A stretch of 64,000 bases of DNA, taken from NCBI GenBank assembly GCA_017524445.1, contig JAFXVP010000045.1:33676-97675 (forward strand), in the 5' to 3' direction. Under the pieces are notes generated by a model. It did no database searches, had not been told where the DNA came from, and worked only from the letters and a program-made list of their open reading frames with translations. Of the stretch, positions 58,852 through 64,000 are shown piece by piece. Numbering within the stretch: the stretch's first letter is position 1; each line of letters opens with the position of its first letter. The stretch comes from Clostridia bacterium (GTDB taxonomy: Bacteria; Bacillota; Clostridia; Christensenellales; CAG-138). A program made the position numbers and the translations under genes.

Positions 58852-60147
58852 CTATGCTTTCTCACCCATATAGTGACCGGACCCGCCGCCGTCCGACTGC
58901 CCGTAATAGAACCAATACGCATGCCCGTCGTAGCGCAGTTTCTTTGACGACCATGACGCGCCGTCGATGGTCTCGCCGCCCCGGATCTCTTCGACAAATC
59001 CGTACCGCTTCCGAAGCGCATCGTTGAACTTCATGTCCAATTGACAAAGCGCTTTGCCGTCATAGCCGTCGGAGGTCCTTGCCGCTTTGATCTGCGGCTG
59101 CACGATCGCGTCCATTTTCGCGTTGATCGTTTCCGTGCAAGCGCCGCGTTCGGAGAGAAGGGAATAGAGATAAAACAACAGCTTTTCGTCGCTTTGCTGC
59201 TCATACAGGCGGACAAGGTGCGCCGTATCGAGCGAGGTGAACATCGGCGCTGCATTGACGCCGCGCGTAAGGAACAGCTTCACGCGGATGTCGTCCGGAC
59301 AGTCCTCGGGACACAGATGCTCGGCAACCGTGATCTGATCGAATTTTGCCTTCCGCAGCGAGTACAGCTCCAATAGCTGTTCTGTACGCATCAGGTCAAG
59401 ACCCTTTATAAACATGAGGTCCTTGACGCGGGCGTAATAAGCGAACAGCCGATCGCGCTGCGCGTCGGAAAGGGGGATCGCCAGATCGCCGGTACAGAGC
59501 TCTGCGATCTTGTTTTCGGCGTCTTTCTGCAGGGAAAGCGCCGTCGCGTTCTGCATGACGCAAAGCAGCGGATCGACGTTCCGATTTTGCTTCGCAAGCT
59601 CGGCAAGCCGATTGAGAGCGTCGTCTGCGATTTTGCCGGCGGACGCGTTCAGCACCACGCGCAAAAGCTGCTGTTCGTCCCGGATCATAGACAGAGCGTC
59701 CGTATAACAAACGATCAACTTGCCGCGGCACAAAAGATCCGCAAGGCGTTTTGCATCGCCGCCGGTCTCATTTATCTGCTTCTGCTCCAGCACGGCAAGG
59801 TGTTCGGAAGCGCGCTTGCGGGAAGCTTCCAGAAGCCATTTCTCTTTGCTCCAAACGATATCAAGGACGCGCAGAAGCATCTCACGATCGTCCTTGAACC
59901 GGTCGATGGCGGCGACGCGGGATTCTGACGTCGGCGCTTCGGTGGCGATCCGATACAGCGCTTCCGTGTCGGTAATTTTCCCGATTGCCTGAAGCGCAAA
60001 GGGCTTCTTTTCATTGGCGCAGCAGCTCATCGCGCACAGCGTCAGCTCCTCGTCGGTTTTGAGACTTTTGAACAGCATTCTCGTGCCGAGCCCGAGCTTC
60101 TTCCATCCGAAGGCGTCCCGTATCTTTTCCTCGCGCTTTGTGTCCAC
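58852..60147 (-). CDS. Helical-repeat (HEAT-like) protein of unknown function
   Basis: A 431-aa protein. The GTG at 60147 is used because GGGAGGA lies 7 nt upstream; the longer frame up to 60387 overlaps the divergent yigZ promoter and is rejected. Repeating helical segments (DTEALYRIATEAPTSESRVA, DALNRLAELAKQNRNVDPLL) suggest an alpha-solenoid. The C-terminus is Gly/Tyr-rich (AYWFYYGQSDGGGSGHYMG). No catalytic motif was seen. A protein-protein scaffold role is only an inference. Confidence 0.75.
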   Translation of the reverse strand: MDTKREEKIRDAFGWKKLGLGTRMLFKSLKTDEELTLCAMSCCANEKKPFALQAIGKITDTEALYRIATEAPTSESRVAAIDRFKDDREMLLRVLDIVWSKEKWLLEASRKRASEHLAVLEQKQINETGGDAKRLADLLCRGKLIVCYTDALSMIRDEQQLLRVVLNASAGKIADDALNRLAELAKQNRNVDPLLCVMQNATALSLQKDAENKIAELCTGDLAIPLSDAQRDRLFAYYARVKDLMFIKGLDLMRTEQLLELYSLRKAKFDQITVAEHLCPEDCPDDIRVKLFLTRGVNAAPMFTSLDTAHLVRLYEQQSDEKLLFYLYSLLSERGACTETINAKMDAIVQPQIKAARTSDGYDGKALCQLDMKFNDALRKRYGFVEEIRGGETIDGASWSSKKLRYDGHAYWFYYGQSDGGGSGHYMGEKA

Positions 60148-60175
60148 GGTTTGATCCTCCCGTATCTTTTTATAC

Positions 60176-60204
60176 AGTTTATCATAGATCCCATAGAGAT
60201 GCAA
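60176..60204 (-). promoter_or_regulatory. Promoter of the helical-repeat gene
   Basis: Minus strand TTGCAT-N17-TAAACT, about 29 nt upstream of the GTG start. Confidence 0.55.
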
Positions 60205-60256
60205 CGTGTTCCATGCGTCCGAAATGCATCCGTTCTGTGAACGATTCCGGCATCGC

Positions 60257-60285
60257 TTGCAAACGGACGCGGAGTTTGCTATAAT
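60257..60285 (+). promoter_or_regulatory. yigZ promoter
   Basis: TTGCAA-N17-TATAAT with extended TGc. It is divergent from the helical-repeat gene promoter. Confidence 0.75.
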
Positions 60286-60319
60286 ACAATCGAAAATCTG
60301 TACGGAGAAATACACGCCT

Positions 60320-60967
60320 TTGGAACCGACCGCATTAAAGCCGTTCCGAACCGTCGCGTCGGCGTCGGAAACCGAATACGTCGTCAATCGCTCGCGCTTT
60401 ATCGGGCGCTGCTTTCCCGTGACGGACGAAGCGGAAGCGCTTCAGATCCTCGAACGCATCCGCAAGCAGCACTGGGACGCGACGCATAACTGCTTTGCGT
60501 ACCGGCTGAAAAGCGGCGCGGCGCGGTTTTCTGACGACGGCGAGCCGCAGGGCACGGCGGGACTTCCGATGATGGAGGTGCTCAGTAAGCGCGATGTGTA
60601 CGATCTGCTCGTCGTGAGCACGCGCTATTTCGGCGGGATCCTGCTCGGCGCAGGCGGGCTTGTGCGGGCGTACACGCGATCTGCGTCGGACGCGGTCGAA
60701 GCCGCAGGGCTCGTTTCCATGGAGCCTTGCACGACGTTCCGCGCCGTGCTGCCGTATCCGTACCGGAACGCGGTCTTCGGCGTGTTCGAGCGCTTCGGCG
60801 TGATCGAATCGACCGACTACGGCGCGGATATCACCTGCATGTTCCGCTGCCGTTCCGCAGAATCCGAGGCTTTTTTGAAAGCGCTCCGTGACCGCACGGA
60901 GGGCCGCATCACAGCAGAAGCGGTCGGCGAGGGCTATTTCGGCTTTCCGCTCAACGAACAGAACTGA
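60320..60967 (+). CDS. yigZ: YigZ/IMPACT family protein
   Basis: A 215-aa protein of the YigZ/IMPACT family. The TTG at 60320 is chosen since the promoter ends at 60285, so earlier in-frame codons would not be transcribed; ACGGAGA lies 11 nt upstream. Family blocks are SRFIGRCFPV, HWDATHNCFAYRL, FSDDGEPQGTAGLPMMEVL and TRYFGGILLGAGGLVRAY. The C-terminal DUF1949-like domain follows. The precise role is unknown; eukaryotic IMPACT regulates translation. Confidence 0.88.
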   Translation: MEPTALKPFRTVASASETEYVVNRSRFIGRCFPVTDEAEALQILERIRKQHWDATHNCFAYRLKSGAARFSDDGEPQGTAGLPMMEVLSKRDVYDLLVVSTRYFGGILLGAGGLVRAYTRSASDAVEAAGLVSMEPCTTFRAVLPYPYRNAVFGVFERFGVIESTDYGADITCMFRCRSAESEAFLKALRDRTEGRITAEAVGEGYFGFPLNEQN

Positions 60968-60985
60968 TCCCGAATGGAGAACATG

Positions 60986-63900
60986 ATGAAGCGTATCGTA
61001 TCCATGATCCTGCTTTTCGCGCTGCTGTTCACAGGGCTTTCTTTCCCTGCGCAAAGCGTTGCCGACAGCGATCATCCGATCACGCTCACGATCACGTGCG
61101 ATCCCGCGCCGGAGCTCGAAGGCGAGGGTACGATCCCGGATCTTCTGTTTACGATCCGAAACACCGGAAGCGAAGATTACACCCTGTATGACGCAAAGCT
61201 GTTCGGCGGTTTCGAGGACGATGAAAAGGACATCGGCGACTCTTCGTTTACCGTGCTTGCCGGCAGCTCAAAGGAGTTTCATCTGACCGACGTACCGGTA
61301 TCTGAGGATCAGCTCGACCGCGAGATCGTGTACCGACTGACGTGGAACGAGCTTGAAACGCTCATCGACGAGGAGACCGGCGAAGCGACGTTTATCAACC
61401 ATGCGCGAGAGGCGACCGCATCGATCACGATCGAACGCTTTGTGATCCCCGAGCTGACCGTCACCGCAAGCTGCGCGGAACCGTATGTTCGCGCGGACGA
61501 GACCTTCACCGTCACATATACGATCTCGAACAATACCGCTTTCGACATCACGGGTATCCGGCTGTATGACCCTGAACAGAGCATGCAGACGATCCCGTTG
61601 CCGTCAAATGAGCTTTTGTCCGGCGAATCGATGACGGTTGACGCCGAATACAAAATGGGGACCGAGAACATGACGTTCTGTCCCTGCATCGAGTACCTTT
61701 CCCGCCGCCGCGAAATGAAAACGACCGCCGCCGAAACGCTGACGGTCGAGAACGTATCGGTCGATCTTCTGGTCGAAACGGAGCTCCGTTCCGCAACGGC
61801 AAAAGGGAACGTGTTTGCGGTCATGATCACCAACCGCGGCAACCGTCCCGTGACCGATATCCGCGTGTTCGACGAGATCAATACGCAGATCGAGGAGCCG
61901 TTTTCTCTCGAACCGGATGAGAACTATACCGTCGTCTGCATCATAATGCCCGCCGTTTCGGCCGACGTCGTGCGTACCGTCCGTTTCCACGTGACGGCGA
62001 CCGATTACTTCGGCAAAGAGATCCGGGTCGACGACCCCGGACAATATCGGGTCGTGCCGTACGTGGAGCCGGATTCGGTCCGCCTCGTGCTTTCCGCCGT
62101 GCTCCAGTCCCCGTATTACAACGAAGACGGCAAGCTCTGCGCGTCGGTCCAGTTCATCATCCGCAACAACGGAGACGTCAAGATCCATAACGCCGTGCTG
62201 CAGGAGCTGACGCTGTTCGGCGAGGTCAAGACCTACGATGAGCTGCTCGAAGGCGACACGTATCTGATGAAGGTCTATCAGCTCGACGGCGTGAAGGAGC
62301 TTCGGTTTCAGGTAACCGCGGTCGATCCCGCAGGCGAACCGTGCAGCTCCGATATTATACGGCTCGACCTCTCGGGACTTAAGGAGCTTGCCGATCAGAA
62401 GGATGACGCCGTCCTCGTATACACCCAGAACGATTACATGCAGGATATCGGCACGCGTTACACCGGCGTTCTCCGAATGGCAACGATCATCGGTCTGTCC
62501 GTCGCCGCTCTTTGCGCGATCATCTGCATCATCCTGTACGCGGTCGAGATCCGCATCCGCAGCAAGCTGCCCGCCGAATTCGAGGACGAAATGGAGCGCG
62601 TGCTGCGTTCCACCAAACGCCGCACGCCGAAACAGCTGTTTACCGACGCGCCAACCGAACAGTTCGGTTACGTTGCGCCGATCAAGCTTCGAAACTACGG
62701 CGAGCTGACGGAGGAGGAAGCGAAGGAACGCCGCGCGCTGTACGCCAGAAGGCTCGAAGAGAATATCCGCAAAGAGGACGCAAAACCAAACGCAAGACCG
62801 CAAACGCCCGCAAATGCGCGTATCGACGACGACGGCACACGCGTGATCCCGGTCGCCCGCAGAACGACGCCGGAACCGAATAAAACACCGGCGCAGACGG
62901 TCGGCGGCACGCAGGCTGTCCCGGTCGTTCGCCGCTTAGCGTCCGAACCGGAGCACATACCGGAGAAAAAGCCCGGCGGCACACAAGCCATTCCGGTTGT
63001 TCGCCGTACAACATCCGTACCGGAGCATATATCGGAGAAAAAGTCCGACGGCACGAGGATCATTCCGACCGTTCATCCGAAAGCGACGGTACCGATGTCT
63101 GACGGCACGCGGGCTATCCCCGTGGTTCGCCGCACAGCGTCCGAACCGGAGCATATATCTGAGAAAAAACCCGACGGCACATGGATCATTCCGACCGTTC
63201 ATCCGAAAGCGACGGAACCGATGTCTGACGGCACGCGGGCTATCCCCGTGGTTCGCCGCACAGCGTCCGAACCTGAGCATATATCTGAGAAAAAACCCGA
63301 CGGCACGCAGGCCATTCCGGTTGTTCATCCGAAGGAAACTGAACCGAAAACTGACGGCACACGGATCATTCCGACTGTTCATCCGAAAGCGACGGAACCG
63401 AAGCCCGACGGCACACAGACTATCCCTGTAGCTCGTCGCACAGCGTCCGAACCTGAGCATATACCGGAGAAAAGGCACGAAGGCACGCGGATCATTCCGA
63501 CCGTTCATCCGAAAGCGACGGAACCGAAACCTGACGGCACACAGTCTATCCCCGTGGTTCGCCGCACAGCGTCCGAACCGGAGCATATACCGGAGAAAAG
63601 GCCCGAAGGCACGCGGATCATTCCGACTGTTCATCCGAAAGCGACGGAACCGATGTCTGACGGCACGCGGGTCATCCGGACCGTTTGGACAAAAGAATCC
63701 GACCCAATACCCGAATCAGTACCCAATCTGAAGCCGGAACGCAACCCTGCAAATACGATCGTAGGGGACGTCGTCCTCGACGTCCCGCCCAAGCCGGAAC
63801 CGATACCCGAACCGTCCATGGAGACCGAACCGGAACCCATTCCCGGACCGGAACCGGAACCTGAACAGGAATCCGAGTTCGTAAATACGATCGTAGGGGA

Positions 63901-64000
63901 CGTCGACCTCGACGTCCCGCCTAAGCCGGAACCGATACCCGAACCGTACATGGAGCCCGAACCCGAACCGGACAACCCTCCCGACTCGCTACGCGAGCCA
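60986..64000 (+). CDS. Large membrane protein with beta-domain repeats and tandem DGT repeats, cut by the right edge
   Basis: The frame stays open from 60986 to the window end (1005 codons). The ATG follows GGAGA at 5 nt. Residues 1-27 are a signal peptide ([20 protein letters not shown]). Residues about 30-490 contain repeated CARDB-like beta domains ([40 protein letters not shown]). One transmembrane helix lies at about 497-519 ([20 protein letters not shown]). The predicted cytoplasmic tail has tandem DGT-type repeats, then a Pro/Glu-rich part encoding two copies of a GTAGGGG palindrome. The C-terminus is missing. Confidence 0.8.
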   Translation, partial: MKRIVSMILLFALLFTGLSFPAQSVADSDHPITLTITCDPAPELEGEGTIPDLLFTIRNTGSEDYTLYDAKLFGGFEDDEKDIGDSSFTVLAGSSKEFHLTDVPVSEDQLDREIVYRLTWNELETLIDEETGEATFINHAREATASITIERFVIPELTVTASCAEPYVRADETFTVTYTISNNTAFDITGIRLYDPEQSMQTIPLPSNELLSGESMTVDAEYKMGTENMTFCPCIEYLSRRREMKTTAAETLTVENVSVDLLVETELRSATAKGNVFAVMITNRGNRPVTDIRVFDEINTQIEEPFSLEPDENYTVVCIIMPAVSADVVRTVRFHVTATDYFGKEIRVDDPGQYRVVPYVEPDSVRLVLSAVLQSPYYNEDGKLCASVQFIIRNNGDVKIHNAVLQELTLFGEVKTYDELLEGDTYLMKVYQLDGVKELRFQVTAVDPAGEPCSSDIIRLDLSGLKELADQKDDAVLVYTQNDYMQDIGTRYTGVLRMATIIGLSVAALCAIICIILYAVEIRIRSKLPAEFEDEMERVLRSTKRRTPKQLFTDAPTEQFGYVAPIKLRNYGELTEEEAKERRALYARRLEENIRKEDAKPNARPQTPANARIDDDGTRVIPVARRTTPEPNKTPAQTVGGTQAVPVVRRLASEPEHIPEKKPGGTQAIPVVRRTTSVPEHISEKKSDGTRIIPTVHPKATVPMSDGTRAIPVVRRTASEPEHISEKKPDGTWIIPTVHPKATEPMSDGTRAIPVVRRTASEPEHISEKKPDGTQAIPVVHPKETEPKTDGTRIIPTVHPKATEPKPDGTQTIPVARRTASEPEHIPEKRHEGTRIIPTVHPKATEPKPDGTQSIPVVRRTASEPEHIPEKRPEGTRIIPTVHPKATEPMSDGTRVIRTVWTKESDPIPESVPNLKPERNPANTIVGDVVLDVPPKPEPIPEPSMETEPEPIPGPEPEPEQESEFVNTIVGDVDLDVPPKPEPIPEPYMEPEPEPDNPPDSLREP
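62824..63690 (+). repeat. Alternating tandem repeats inside the large membrane protein
   Basis: Two related units alternate. Unit A (24 aa) runs [19 protein letters not shown] then xEKxx. Unit B (18 aa) runs [18 protein letters not shown]. About a dozen units are visible, with strong nucleotide identity between distant copies, implying recent duplication or conversion. Length variation between strains is expected. Confidence 0.85.
63761..63787. repeat. GTAGGGG palindrome, in-frame copy 1
   Basis: 27 bp with perfect arms GGACGTCG / CGACGTCC and a TCCT loop, within the membrane protein frame. It encodes VGDVVLDVP. Confidence 0.8.
63893..63919. repeat. GTAGGGG palindrome, in-frame copy 2
   Basis: 27 bp with perfect arms GGACGTCG / CGACGTCC and an ACCT loop. 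It encodes VGDVDLDVP. It lies 132 bp after copy 1 in a larger duplicated segment. Confidence 0.8.

Overview
The window looks like chromosome of an uncultured, high-GC (roughly 57-60% by eye) low-GC-lineage Firmicute, most likely a gut-type Clostridia. The evidence is gene content (remA-yicC, a DUF4364 gene beside pcrA, pyrR with a leader attenuator, a YabN/MazG fusion, mutS2, floA with nfeD, a SpoVB-like flippase, a YtrA-type GntR-ABC operon) and sigma-A promoters of TTGACA-N17-TATAAT type, many with an extended TGn -10. I cannot name a genus. No phage, IS transposase, CRISPR array or rRNA operon was seen; this is mostly housekeeping chromosome sprinkled with small palindromic repeats.

Layout. 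1-6.9 kb (minus): remA (cut by the edge), yicC, an AIR-synthase-like gene, ligA, pcrA and a DUF4364 gene. 7-9.2 kb (plus): pyrR attenuator, pyrR and a uracil permease. 9.2-14.4 kb (plus): M14 peptidase, SpoVB-like flippase, yabN/mazG, hup and a small glycine-zipper protein. 14.8-16.4 kb: secreted Big2 protein. 16.4-20 kb (minus): galM-galK-MFS. 20-22.1 kb (minus): acyltransferase and glycosyltransferase. 22.2-23.7 kb (minus): DNA glycosylase, tRNA-Leu(GAG) and marR. 23.8-34.8 kb (plus): membrane hydrolase, rRNA methyltransferase, GT4, DUF523, a two-component system with an HtrA protease, and mutS2. 35-43 kb (mostly minus): vanZ, GntR-ABC operon, a PfkB kinase, a phosphodiester glycosidase lipoprotein and a CDF transporter. 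43-47.9 kb (plus): nfeD, zinc ribbon, floA, two unknown genes and a split chromate transporter. 47.9-49.5 kb: tRNA-Leu(UAA) and tRNA-Val(CAC) with unusual downstream elements. 49.5-53.2 kb: Lgt-like protein, lipoprotein, U32 protein and two small genes. 53.5-58 kb (plus): nfo, a frameshifted DUF362 gene and a Zn/Mn ABC operon whose permease carries an in-frame TAG. 58.2-64 kb: mscL with a zinc-ribbon tail, a helical-repeat protein, yigZ, and a large repeat-rich membrane protein that runs off the right edge.

Most interesting signal. Three tRNA genes are each followed by a terminator and then a 141-145 nt element that ends in an exact copy of that tRNA's own 3' end. Each element also begins with the reverse complement of that same tRNA's T-arm 3' strand. 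The three bodies share sequence and two internal helices with compensatory changes, which argues for a structured RNA or a tiny integrative element targeted to tRNA 3' ends. I do not recognise it as a named family. A degenerate fourth copy lies at about 48.3-48.46 kb.

Other points: a 27-bp GTAGGGG palindrome family, once beside a duplicated vanZ 3' end and twice in frame inside a surface protein; two genes that look leaderless; and several promoters overlaid by clear operator-like palindromes or repeats.
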